In this document: in pieces, positions 1 through 6,322 of the stretch
Layout: each line of letters begins with the position of its first letter
How positions within the stretch are numbered: the first letter of the stretch is position 1
Source of the DNA: Terriglobia bacterium
GTDB taxonomy: Bacteria > Acidobacteriota > Terriglobia > UBA7540
Assembly (NCBI GenBank): GCA_030036915.1
Contig: JASHSC010000486.1
Location: forward strand, 1-11,619
Length of the DNA stretch: 11,619 nucleotides
Direction: 5' to 3'
Program-made: the position numbers and the translations under genes
Notes under the pieces: generated by a model
Database searches by the model: none
Seen by the model: only the letters and a program-made list of their open reading frames with translations
Told to the model about the DNA's origin: nothing

Positions 1-173
1 TGAACGGAAGTCTGGTCAGCCACAAGTTCGAGTGTTCCGTGGGGCTGCGAATCGCTTGCAACCATGGGTGGGGCGGTGATAATCCACAGCGTGGCAAAGA
101 CCGTGAGACCGTTCTTGTGCAGAGAGGGGCGACGAAAAGTGTACGGCAATTCTGGTTGTGATGCACCAACCAT
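1..173 (-). CDS. Exported protein, N-terminal fragment (possibly YceI-like), cut by left edge
   Basis: Reading right to left from an ATG at 173, 57 codons stay open to the window edge, so only the N-terminus is visible. Residues 1-21 are a polar and basic n-region (RR at 14-15, HKN at 19-21). They are followed by a hydrophobic stretch LTVFATLWIITAPPMVA at about 23-39, which looks like a signal peptide cleaved near residues 39-43. The mature start GTLELVADQTSV resembles the first beta strand of YceI-like lipocalin-fold proteins of Acidobacteriota, whose opening has the form L-x-L-x-x-x-x-T-x-V. That family call rests on about 12 residues and is tentative. No clear Shine-Dalgarno precedes the ATG, so the start could differ. 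It is divergent from the glycosyltransferase at 305. Confidence 0.5.
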   Translation of the reverse strand, partial: MVGASQPELPYTFRRPSLHKNGLTVFATLWIITAPPMVASDSQPHGTLELVADQTSV

Positions 174-195
174 GATGAAGGTATAGATGCTATGA

Positions 196-210
196 AACCA
201 GCATCTGGTT
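196..210. promoter_or_regulatory. Dyad symmetry AACCAG-CAT-CTGGTT between divergent genes
   Basis: A perfect 6-bp inverted repeat with a 3-base centre lies in the 131-base gap between the divergent exported-protein and glycosyltransferase starts. Its size and position fit a dimeric repressor operator that could serve both genes. No known regulator consensus is recognised, and a short dyad like this can occur by chance. Confidence 0.25.
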
Positions 211-304
211 ACACGGCGGCATGTGGAATTGCCGATCCCGGGTTGGAATCAGCGGGCTTCAGAAATAGGTCCTACCAGCCTAACTTCTGCTATATTCTTC
301 GCCA

Positions 305-1066
305 ATGTCGGAGCCCTATCTCAGCGTCGTGGTTCCCGCTTACAATGAAGGCCGGTGTCTCCGCCACACGCTGGAGGAAATTCAGAATTATCTTCGCGGC
401 AGCGGATTTTCAAGCGAAATCATTGTCGTGGATGACGGATCGGGTGATGACACGGCGGAGGTGGCCGAACGGACGCCGGGAGTTCGCGCCATGCGCAACG
501 GCCGCAATCGCGGCAAAGGGTATTCGGTCCGCAACGGCGTACTTGAAGCGCGCGGCGAGTTTATTCTCTTTACCGACGCGGACCTGTCCGCTCCGATTGA
601 GGAGGCGAACAAACTATTGGAAGTCATGATTTCGGCACGTGCCGACGCAGTGGTGGGGTCGCGAGCGCTGCGGCGGGAATTGATCGGCGTCCACCAATCG
701 TATTTTCGGGAATGGGGCGGGCGGTTCTTTAACTTGCTGGTGCGGGCTTTCACCGGCCTCGATATCAGCGATACGCAGTGCGGCTTCAAACTCTTTCGGC
801 GTGAGACCACGCGCCGAGCTTTTGAGCTTCAGCGCGTAGAGCGATTCGGTTTTGATCCGGAAATACTTTTCCTGATCCGCCGCCTGGGAGGAACGGTCTT
901 GGACGTCCCGGTTCGCTGGAATCACAATCCGGACACCAAGGTGCATTATCTGCGGGACTCCACCCATATGACGCTCGACCTGATGGCGCTCCGCTGGCGG
1001 GCGTTGACGGGTCAGTATGACAAGGCGGCAGGAAGGCGGCGCGAGGCAGATCAGGAAGCGGGTTGA
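305..1066 (+). CDS. Family 2 glycosyltransferase, dolichyl-/polyprenyl-phosphate sugar synthase type
   Basis: This 253-residue protein is a GT-A fold glycosyltransferase of family 2, close in style to DPM1/ALG5 enzymes. Those move glucose or mannose from a nucleotide sugar to a polyprenyl phosphate on the inner face of the membrane. Visible motifs are VVPAYNE (9-15), the nucleotide-binding VVDDGS (41-46), the metal-binding DAD (91-93) in FTDADLSAP, VGSR (117-120), and the family signature DTQCGFK (156-162) followed by FGFDPEIL (181-188). The length suits the soluble, peripheral catalytic-domain-only form: there is neither an N-terminal anchor as in ALG5 nor C-terminal membrane helices. The sugar and acceptor cannot be read from sequence. 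The ATG at 305 has no Shine-Dalgarno. A -10-like TATATT at 291-296 ends only 8 bases before it, so the mRNA may be nearly leaderless. Confidence 0.93.
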   Translation: MSEPYLSVVVPAYNEGRCLRHTLEEIQNYLRGSGFSSEIIVVDDGSGDDTAEVAERTPGVRAMRNGRNRGKGYSVRNGVLEARGEFILFTDADLSAPIEEANKLLEVMISARADAVVGSRALRRELIGVHQSYFREWGGRFFNLLVRAFTGLDISDTQCGFKLFRRETTRRAFELQRVERFGFDPEILFLIRRLGGTVLDVPVRWNHNPDTKVHYLRDSTHMTLDLMALRWRALTGQYDKAAGRRREADQEAG

Positions 1067-1134
1067 CCCTACGAGTGCGGAGCGGGGAGATCGGCTATTA
1101 ATTCTTTGCAATATCTATACAGGTTATTTTACAT

Positions 1135-1335
1135 ATGAATATAGAAGATTTGGATTTGCCGGAGCAGAAGAAACCTTTTGCCGGCGCCTGCCATCATCGG
1201 TGGCGGGATCAGGAAAGCCCTTACGTTGTGGCGCAGGTTTGCGAGGTTTGCAAGCTTTACCGGTACAAGAGCAGCGCGACGGCGGATTGGGAGTATCGCG
1301 CGCCGATCCCCATCGGGCGACTGCATCGGCAGTAA
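1135..1335 (+). CDS. Small zinc-binding-like protein of unknown function
   Basis: This 66-residue protein has a C-x-H ... C-x2-C pattern (C19, H21, C36, C39) with an aromatic residue right after the first pair (HHRW). It looks like a minimal zinc knuckle or ribbon. The acidic N-terminus (IEDLDLPEQ) and a short basic tail complete it. I do not recognise a named family. Proteins with a CxHxW...CxxC layout occur as hypothetical proteins in phages and bacteria. It sits 68 bases after the glycosyltransferase stop and 108 bases before the kinase start, on the same strand. The ATG at 1135 has no strong Shine-Dalgarno; the AT-rich sequence before it could hold a promoter. The conserved-looking Cys/His spacing is the main argument that it is real. 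Confidence 0.6.
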   Translation: MNIEDLDLPEQKKPFAGACHHRWRDQESPYVVAQVCEVCKLYRYKSSATADWEYRAPIPIGRLHRQ

Positions 1336-1408
1336 CGCGGCTGGAAATGACACGAATCGATTTTGAGAGCGTGCCCATCGGGCCGATACGATTCTTGCCC
1401 GCTCGTGA

Positions 1409-1414
1409 TATACT
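1409..1414 (+). promoter_or_regulatory. Extended -10 promoter of the kinase gene
   Basis: TGATATACT at 1406-1414 matches an extended -10 element (TG-n-TATACT). The -35 position (about 1386-1391, ATACGA) is poor, as is usual for extended -10 promoters. Transcription would start near 1421, giving a leader of about 23 bases that contains GGGAG at 1435-1439 as ribosome binding site. Confidence 0.5.
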
Positions 1415-1443
1415 CTGCCCGAAATTGTGTCCACGGGAGCGAC

Positions 1444-3186
1444 ATGAAGACTTGCCCGACGTGCCAATCGAGCTATCCGAATAATTACGCAATTTGTCCG
1501 GCCGATGGCTCGCCGCTCCAGGAGACCGGCATCTGGACAGAAGGCAGTGTCCTCCGCGGGAAATACCGCCTTTTAGCCAAGGTGGGGCAGGGCGGCATGG
1601 GCGCGGTGTACAAAGCGCTGCACCTGGCATTCGATGAAATGCGGGCGATCAAGGTGATTGCCCCGGAACTTCTCAGCGACGATCTCTTCGTGAAGCGATT
1701 CAAGCACGAAGCGGTCATCACGCGCCGCCTTCAACATCCCAACGCCGTTCGTGTTGACGACATCGATGAGGCTGAGGACGGCCGCCCCTTCATCGTGATG
1801 GAGTTCATTGAGGGCAAGAGCCTCAAGAAGCTCATTCGCGAAGAGGGCCCGCTGCCTTTCCAACGCGTGCTGCCCATCATCAAGCAGACCGCAAGCGCGC
1901 TGGAGGCTGCTCACAAGCTGGGCATGGTTCATCGTGACATTAAGCCGGACAACATCGCGCTAGTGGATACTCCAGAAGGCGAAATGGTGAAGGTTCTCGA
2001 CTTCGGCATCGCCAAGGTGAAGGAGGCGCGCATGGGCGACGCCGCGGGAATGACCTTGACGGGCGCCGGCGTGGTGATCGGCACGCCACAGTACATGTCG
2101 CCCGAACAGGCCATGGGCAAGCGCGGAGATGAATTGGATGGGCGCGCCGACCTTTACTCCCTCGGAATCGTGATGTACCAGATGCTTACCGCGGACCTGC
2201 CTTTCCGCGCCGACACGACCATGGAAATGCTGCTGGCTCACATGCAAAAGGCTCCGGCCCCCATCCGCGAGCTGCACCCGGAGCTGCAAGTCCCCGAAAA
2301 CGTCGCAAACCTGACCATGCGTCTGCTGGAAAAGAATCGCGACTTGCGTCCCGCATCCGGTCGAGTGCTCATTCAGGAAATTGAGAAGATTGAGCAGGAG
2401 ATGATGAGTCCGGGGAAGACGCGGGTCCTGTCTCCAGATGATTTGATTCCCGCAACGGATAACCGCGCTTCCATGGGAAATGCTCATGCGAGTGCCCCCA
2501 TTGCGGTTCCGCCCCGTCCGCCAGCGCCACCACCCGCCGTTCGGCCGGCGGAGCCACTGCGGCCCGCCCCTGCACCTCCTCCACGCCCGCAGCCTCAGGT
2601 GGTCGCTCCTCCCCTGCGTCCGCAGCCTCCTGAGTCCCGTTGGGGATTGTGGGTTGGCCTGGTGGTTTTGCTGGTGGGGATTGGCGGCGGAGGATTATAC
2701 ATTTGGAAGCGGCACCCGGGTCCAACGCCGGAGCCGGTGCAGAATTCTGAGCCGGTTTCGAACCCCAATTCTGCATCCTCGCCCACGCCGGATGTTACTC
2801 AGCCGCCAGCGACCCAACCGGTTACGAATCCTGAAAGTTCTAGTTCCGTACAGAACCCCGTGCCCGCCACCACACCTGTAACCCAAACAACTCCACCGGC
2901 GCCGAAGCCCAGACATACCCCCACGACCAACCCGGCTCCAACCCCCGCTCCTGAAGTCATGCCGTCAGCCCCCACAGTTGATCCCAAGGCAATCCAAGCC
3001 AAAATTACCATGGGAAGGTTTCACCAGCGCCGAGGTGAGTACGACGAAGCCATTGACGAATACCGGCAAGGCTTGAAACTCGACCCTAACAACGCCGAGA
3101 TTCAAAAGCTGCTCCAGGAGACCATCAATGCCTGCAAGAGGGAAAACGCAATTCTGGGTGAAGGCTTAAAGTGCGGGGCGCAGTAA
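1444..3186 (+). CDS. Transmembrane Ser/Thr protein kinase with N-terminal zinc ribbon and C-terminal TPR
   Basis: This is a 580-residue Hanks-type kinase. It opens with a zinc-ribbon-like motif CPTC (4-7) ... CPADG (18-22), in which the fourth ligand position is Asp rather than Cys. The kinase domain spans about 38-310: glycine loop GQGGMG (48-53), catalytic Lys70, helix-C Glu89, HRDIKPDN (163-170, Asp165), DFG (186-188), GTPQYMSPEQ in the activation segment and DLYSLGIVMYQML. All catalytic residues are present, so it should be active. A long proline-rich linker leads to one membrane helix at about 402-421, followed by basic KR. This puts the kinase in the cytoplasm and a Pro/Thr-rich stalk with a TPR-like repeat (about 521-553) outside. 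The ATG at 1444 is chosen over an in-frame ATG at 1363 because GGGAG (1435-1439) and an extended -10 lie between them. The substrate is unknown. The PEGA gene follows 98 bases later. Confidence 0.95.
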   Translation: MKTCPTCQSSYPNNYAICPADGSPLQETGIWTEGSVLRGKYRLLAKVGQGGMGAVYKALHLAFDEMRAIKVIAPELLSDDLFVKRFKHEAVITRRLQHPNAVRVDDIDEAEDGRPFIVMEFIEGKSLKKLIREEGPLPFQRVLPIIKQTASALEAAHKLGMVHRDIKPDNIALVDTPEGEMVKVLDFGIAKVKEARMGDAAGMTLTGAGVVIGTPQYMSPEQAMGKRGDELDGRADLYSLGIVMYQMLTADLPFRADTTMEMLLAHMQKAPAPIRELHPELQVPENVANLTMRLLEKNRDLRPASGRVLIQEIEKIEQEMMSPGKTRVLSPDDLIPATDNRASMGNAHASAPIAVPPRPPAPPPAVRPAEPLRPAPAPPPRPQPQVVAPPLRPQPPESRWGLWVGLVVLLVGIGGGGLYIWKRHPGPTPEPVQNSEPVSNPNSASSPTPDVTQPPATQPVTNPESSSSVQNPVPATTPVTQTTPPAPKPRHTPTTNPAPTPAPEVMPSAPTVDPKAIQAKITMGRFHQRRGEYDEAIDEYRQGLKLDPNNAEIQKLLQETINACKRENAILGEGLKCGAQ

Positions 3187-3193
3187 CGACCAC

Positions 3194-3207
3194 AGTCGGC
3201 CCCGACT
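3194..3207 (+). terminator. Short hairpin after the kinase gene, weak terminator candidate
   Basis: AGTCG-GCCC-CGACT forms a 5-bp stem with a 4-base loop eight bases after the kinase stop codon. It is followed by a pyrimidine-rich but not T-only stretch. It could slow or end transcription before the next promoter, but it is not a canonical Rho-independent terminator. Confidence 0.25.
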
Positions 3208-3223
3208 AATCCTTCTCTCGGTC

Positions 3224-3252
3224 TTGACGAGTTCCCCCTGTAGCGATATAAA
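3224..3252 (+). promoter_or_regulatory. Sigma-70-type promoter of the PEGA gene
   Basis: TTGACG at 3224-3229 and TATAAA at 3247-3252 are separated by exactly 17 bases, a near-consensus housekeeping promoter. Transcription would start near 3259. GAGG at 3272-3275 lies 9 bases before the ATG at 3285. The PEGA gene therefore need not depend on read-through from the kinase gene. Confidence 0.6.
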
Positions 3253-3284
3253 AAGGGCGAGCTCAATTCCCGAGGCATTGGCGG

Positions 3285-4319
3285 ATGGGTTTGAAATCAG
3301 GAAAGCGGCGCGCCCTGAGGTTTCTCTTGCTCCTGGTGTTGGGAGCGGGGATTGCCCTGATTTCCTCACATGCCGACGCGCAAAAATCCAGCAAGAAGCT
3401 CACCAAGCAGGACATCATCGACCTTCTTACCGGTGACGTGCCCAGTGACCAGGTGGCGGTAGAGGCGCGGAAGGCGGGCATCTCCTTTCAAGTCACTCCC
3501 GATGTGGAAAAGGATATCCGGGACGCCGGAGGAACGGAAGACCTGATACGCACGTTGCGATCGCTCGCGCCCGCTCCGGCTGCGGTCCCTACGCCACCCG
3601 CGCACTCGGTGCCCGCTGCTTCACCCCCCGTCCTCATGATTTTGTCAAACCCCGGCGAGAGCCAGGTGTATGTTGACGATGAGCCGATGGGAACAACGAG
3701 TCCCGAAGGCCGCTTGAAGTTGACGCGGCTGACGGCGGGAAGCCATACGGTGCGCATTTCGCTGAACGGTTATCAGGATCACGAAGAAACCGTCACACTT
3801 TCAGAAGGGCATACGGTAACCGTCGCGGCCCCACTCCAGCAAGTCCAGACGCCTGTAACGTCGCAGCCGAAGCAAGTCCCTCCGCCGGAAATAAGCCCCA
3901 ACTCGCCATCGCCGCAGCCGCAGCAACCTCAACCCCAGTTGCCCCAACCCCAGCCGTCCCAACCCGAGCCTGCCCCGGCTCCTACACTCAGTCCCATGCC
4001 GCATAATGGCTTCGTTTCCTTCCGCGTGGCTCACGATCATGGTAAGAACGGCAACGATTACTGTGTCGGCGTGATGGCCATCGGCAACGGAATGATCTAC
4101 TACAAAGCCGACAATGGAATTCACAATTTCCAGATTCCCTTGAAGAATGTCAGCCAGGTCGCTAAGAACGCCGTATATCTGGCGAATTATTACGCGTTCC
4201 ACATCCGCGTGAAGAGGGGATACCCTTTGAACTACAACTTCGCGGCCCTCAATGCACAATCCCAGCCTGTTCCCGGAGACGCCATCATAACGGCCATCTA
4301 TACTGCCATGGGAAAATAA
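3285..4319 (+). CDS. Secreted PEGA-domain protein
   Basis: This 344-residue exported protein begins with a clear signal peptide: basic KSGKRR, hydrophobic core at about 11-27, and AxA cleavage motif ADA at 30-32. Residues 39-92 form a small helical module starting LTKQDIIDLLTGDVPSDQV and ending in EDLIRTLR. I know this module from many Acidobacteriota proteins, but not under a functional name. A PEGA beta domain follows at about 116-184 (SNPGESQVYVDDEPMG, then LTAGSHTVRISLNGY); PEGA domains are linked to surface or cell-wall binding. A Pro/Gln-rich linker (about 188-240) leads to a 100-residue C-terminal beta-rich domain (HNGFVSFRVAHDHG ... AFHIRVKRGYPLNYNF) that also recurs in this phylum without a known role. 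Its own promoter and its place after a transmembrane kinase with a similar Pro-rich stalk suggest an envelope role. No enzymatic motif is seen. Confidence 0.9.
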   Translation: MGLKSGKRRALRFLLLLVLGAGIALISSHADAQKSSKKLTKQDIIDLLTGDVPSDQVAVEARKAGISFQVTPDVEKDIRDAGGTEDLIRTLRSLAPAPAAVPTPPAHSVPAASPPVLMILSNPGESQVYVDDEPMGTTSPEGRLKLTRLTAGSHTVRISLNGYQDHEETVTLSEGHTVTVAAPLQQVQTPVTSQPKQVPPPEISPNSPSPQPQQPQPQLPQPQPSQPEPAPAPTLSPMPHNGFVSFRVAHDHGKNGNDYCVGVMAIGNGMIYYKADNGIHNFQIPLKNVSQVAKNAVYLANYYAFHIRVKRGYPLNYNFAALNAQSQPVPGDAIITAIYTAMGK

Positions 4320-4350
4320 GATTTCCTGCCTAGTCCGCCAAATTCCCGGT

Positions 4351-5442
4351 TCATTCCCGTTTTTCCCAGATATTAATTGTCCCGTCGGCGTAGCCGGCAG
4401 CGAGGTATTTGCCGTCGCCGCTGAAAGCCACTTGCCAGACGCCGGAATGGGCTCCAAAGGTTTCGAGATTCTGGCCGGTAGCGGCGTCCCAAAAGCGCAC
4501 CGTGTTGTCCGCGCTGCCCGAGACAACGTATTTCCCGTCGGGGCTGAAGGCGGCGGACATTACGGCGCCCATGCTTCCGCCAAGTGTCAGGAGGGACATT
4601 CCAGTGGACACATCCCAGATGCGGATTGTGCCGTCAGCGCTGGCGGAAACCAACCTCTGGCCATCGGGACTGAAGGCCAGGCTCCAGATGCGGCTGGCGT
4701 GACCAACCATGCGCTGAATTTCCTTCCCGCTCTCACGATCCCACAGGGTGATCGCAGGGCTCAGGTCACCCGACGTGACGATTTTGGAATCCGGGCTGAT
4801 GGCCACGCAGACCGGCTTTGACTGCGACTCAAATTCGCGCACCTGATTGCCCGAGGGAAACTCGAACACTCGAACCTTGCGGTCCCAATTGCTTGAAACC
4901 AGGAACCGGCCGTCGCGGCTGAACGCCAGGCTTTCGACTTCCCAATGATGAGTCGCGAGGGCGCGCACATCTTTTGATTCGGTGGCGTCGAACAACTCGA
5001 TTTTGGCCGTATAAACTTTGGCTTTGATGAAGGATTCGCCCTCGGCGATCCACTTGCCGTCGGGGCTGACGGCGATGCAGGTGACGCCCTTGGGGTGCTC
5101 GGCGCGCGGAATGTCCGCGAGATCGTCCGCAGCAGCCGGCCTCCAGACGCGCACGGAGCCATCGCCACCCAGTGCCGCAAGCACACCCGAGCTGCCGCCA
5201 AAGTCAAGGCCGCGAATCGGTTGCACGGGAGTCCTGAGGGTGCGGTCGAGAGTGAAATGAACAACCGCGCCCCTTGCCGGTCCCGCGGGAGCAGCAGGCG
5301 CCGCTACTCCACCTTGCAGTAGCCGAATGATTCCCCCTTCGGTCAGCGGTTCGTGCCTGGCGGGTTCCTGGCCCGGCAAGGCCCATGGAATTGCGGTCAA
5401 AAATACAACTGCAAGAGCTGTAGTGCGAGTCCATGAATGCAT
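4351..5442 (-). CDS. Exported WD40 beta-propeller protein
   Basis: This 363-residue protein has a signal peptide (TALAVVFLTAIPWALPG, about 8-24) and a short LTEGGIIRLLQGGV segment (33-46). That segment resembles the start of the helical module in the neighbouring PEGA protein. From about 75 to the end there are seven WD40 repeats, enough for one closed propeller. The last strands read SVRVW (96-100), KIELFD (147-152), KVRVFE (189-194), ITLWD (231-235), TIRIWD (272-277), TVRFWD (314-319) and TINIWE (355-360). Most repeats also carry an (A/V)-F-S-x-D-G-(K/R/Q) turn. WD40 propellers are binding platforms; no catalytic site is expected and the ligand is unknown. The ATG at 5442 is preceded by GGAG with a 7-base gap, which supports this start. 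It converges tail to tail on the PEGA gene with 31 bases between. Confidence 0.92.
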   Translation of the reverse strand: MHSWTRTTALAVVFLTAIPWALPGQEPARHEPLTEGGIIRLLQGGVAAPAAPAGPARGAVVHFTLDRTLRTPVQPIRGLDFGGSSGVLAALGGDGSVRVWRPAAADDLADIPRAEHPKGVTCIAVSPDGKWIAEGESFIKAKVYTAKIELFDATESKDVRALATHHWEVESLAFSRDGRFLVSSNWDRKVRVFEFPSGNQVREFESQSKPVCVAISPDSKIVTSGDLSPAITLWDRESGKEIQRMVGHASRIWSLAFSPDGQRLVSASADGTIRIWDVSTGMSLLTLGGSMGAVMSAAFSPDGKYVVSGSADNTVRFWDAATGQNLETFGAHSGVWQVAFSGDGKYLAAGYADGTINIWEKRE

Positions 5443-5602
5443 GAATCGTCTCCGCGTGCCCCGCGGCGTTCTTCCCGAACACTACGAAATTATTCTACAA
5501 CCGCGCGGTGCAAAGCCGTACATGCAACCCCGATCCCGAAACACACCTCACGCGAATACGGCAAGCTGTAGAGCCTCGAATTGCAAACATAGGGTTTCTG
5601 AC

Positions 5603-5636
5603 TTGCGACCTTGGCGTCTTTGCGCCTTGGTGTGAG
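5603..5636. repeat. Dispersed-repeat-like sequence (TTGCG/CTTGG units)
   Basis: The core CCTTGGCGTCTTTGCGCCTT alternates CTTGG and TTTGCG units. On the other strand it reads AAGGCGCAAAGACGCCAAGG. Near-identical strings (CAAAGACGCAAAGG-type) are familiar as short intergenic repeats in many unrelated bacteria, where they cause spurious TQRRKDAK-like protein calls. The match is from memory of the pattern and was not searched. Only one copy is present in this window. Confidence 0.4.
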
Positions 5637-5820
5637 ATTGTTAATTTTTTCACCGCTCCGGATGCCCATACCAGGAAATCTTCGCGGCTTGGGAAGATTC
5701 TGGGGAAAGGCAGAATTCGGGTCAAAAACTGCGCAATTCTTACACTCGATCCTTTGTTTTCAATAACTTCTCAGGAGGTTCCTTCATTTTTTGTTTTTTC
5801 GTCCCGAATCGCCTCCATAA

Positions 5821-5918
5821 GGCCCACAAGTATAGGCTTTTTACGGTTTGAAGGCGCGAGAGCAGAGAGGCTCCTGTGGGCCGGAGAGGCTGTGGTGGCG
5901 CTCGCTGCTCGAGGAGCC
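5821..5918. repeat. Nested GC-rich inverted repeats
   Basis: GGCCCACA (5821-5828) pairs with TGTGGGCC (5875-5882), and overlapping it GGCTCCT (5869-5875) pairs with AGGAGCC (5912-5918). GAGAGGCT also occurs twice, at 5865-5872 and 5884-5891. The two pairings share base 5875 and lie side by side, so both stems could nearly form together. This could be a structured noncoding RNA, the remains of a mobile element, or simply GC-rich spacer. Confidence 0.3.
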
Positions 5919-6131
5919 GTCAAAAGGTGGGGCATCCGCGGGCGGGCGGACGCCGCGGAGAGCGCCCCAGGCCGGGCGGCCTTCGCAATCCACAGGAAAA
6001 CCGCGCCCCCCGCGCAGTGTAAATTCGCGCATCCAGACACCTCACCGACAAGGGATACCGGCAATTCGGGTTCCATTTCAGTAGAAATCGATCAATTTGT
6101 GGTAAATTATTTAATTTATGACAACTTATCG

Positions 6132-6184
6132 GTAATACCGCAGAGGCCTTGCCGAGCACGCAAACCGAGTTACTGCGGGATTTC
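6132..6184. repeat. Imperfect 12-bp inverted repeat beside an AT-rich patch
   Basis: GTAATACCGCAG (6132-6143) is complementary to CTGCGGGATTTC (6173-6184) at 10 of 12 positions, with 29 bases between. The preceding 50 bases (about 6085-6135) are strikingly AT-rich for this window. The pair could be a stem-loop or an element end; no transposase lies nearby. Confidence 0.25.
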
Positions 6185-6240
6185 ACGCACCAGTGGGTGA
6201 TATAACGCACAAGACATCCCGATGCATAGAACCTTATATT

Positions 6241-6272
6241 CCTTTATTCCCCGTCCTAACACCTTTATTCCC
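6241..6272. repeat. 11-bp direct repeat CCTTTATTCCC with 21-bp period
   Basis: CCTTTATTCCC occurs at 6241-6251 and again at 6262-6272. A degenerate third relative (ACCTTATATTCC) sits just before the first, at 6231-6242. The 21-base period is two turns of the helix, so a protein could bind both copies on the same face. It lies about 50 bases beyond the stop of the nuclease-like gene. Confidence 0.35.
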
Positions 6273-6322
6273 TTTAGGGCACTGACGCCTTTTACCCTCC
6301 TGACCCGCGTTGTCCCGCCACG

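Larger units (their letters stand above)
5443..6322. other. Gene-poor stretch of about 880 bases
   Basis: No open frame here has a believable protein. The longest, a plus-strand frame at 5508-6200, is rich in Arg/Ala/Ser, has no ribosome site and lacks domain-like patterning. The stretch contains a dispersed-repeat-like sequence (5603-5636), an AGGAGG box at 5773-5778 with no usable ATG/GTG/TTG start nearby, GC-rich inverted repeats (5821-5918), an AT-rich patch (about 6085-6135), an imperfect inverted repeat (6132-6184) and a direct repeat (6241-6272). It marks the boundary between the signalling genes on the left and the minus-strand accessory genes on the right. Confidence 0.6.

Noticed and set aside
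192..629. Plus-strand frame overlapping the glycosyltransferase start
   Set aside because: It overlaps a well-supported glycosyltransferase in another frame, is rich in Arg/Ala/Ser, and has no family pattern.
2470..2970. Pro/Thr/Ser-rich tandem-looking repeats in the kinase gene
   Set aside because: They encode the low-complexity linkers on both sides of the membrane helix; no regular repeat unit at DNA level.
3801..4526. 241-codon minus-strand frame across the ends of the PEGA and WD40 genes
   Set aside because: It spans two real genes in other frames and consists of repetitive Leu/Arg translations of the Pro/Gln-rich linker.
5771..6076. 101-codon minus-strand frame in the same region
   Set aside because: Composition follows GC-rich repeats; the tail MEAIRDEKTKNEG looks protein-like, but the other frames there look equally so and nothing supports a start.
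5508..6200. 230-codon open frame on the plus strand in the gene-poor region
   Set aside because: No ribosome site, Arg/Ala/Ser-rich noise, runs through the dispersed repeat and inverted repeats, and no domain-like pattern.
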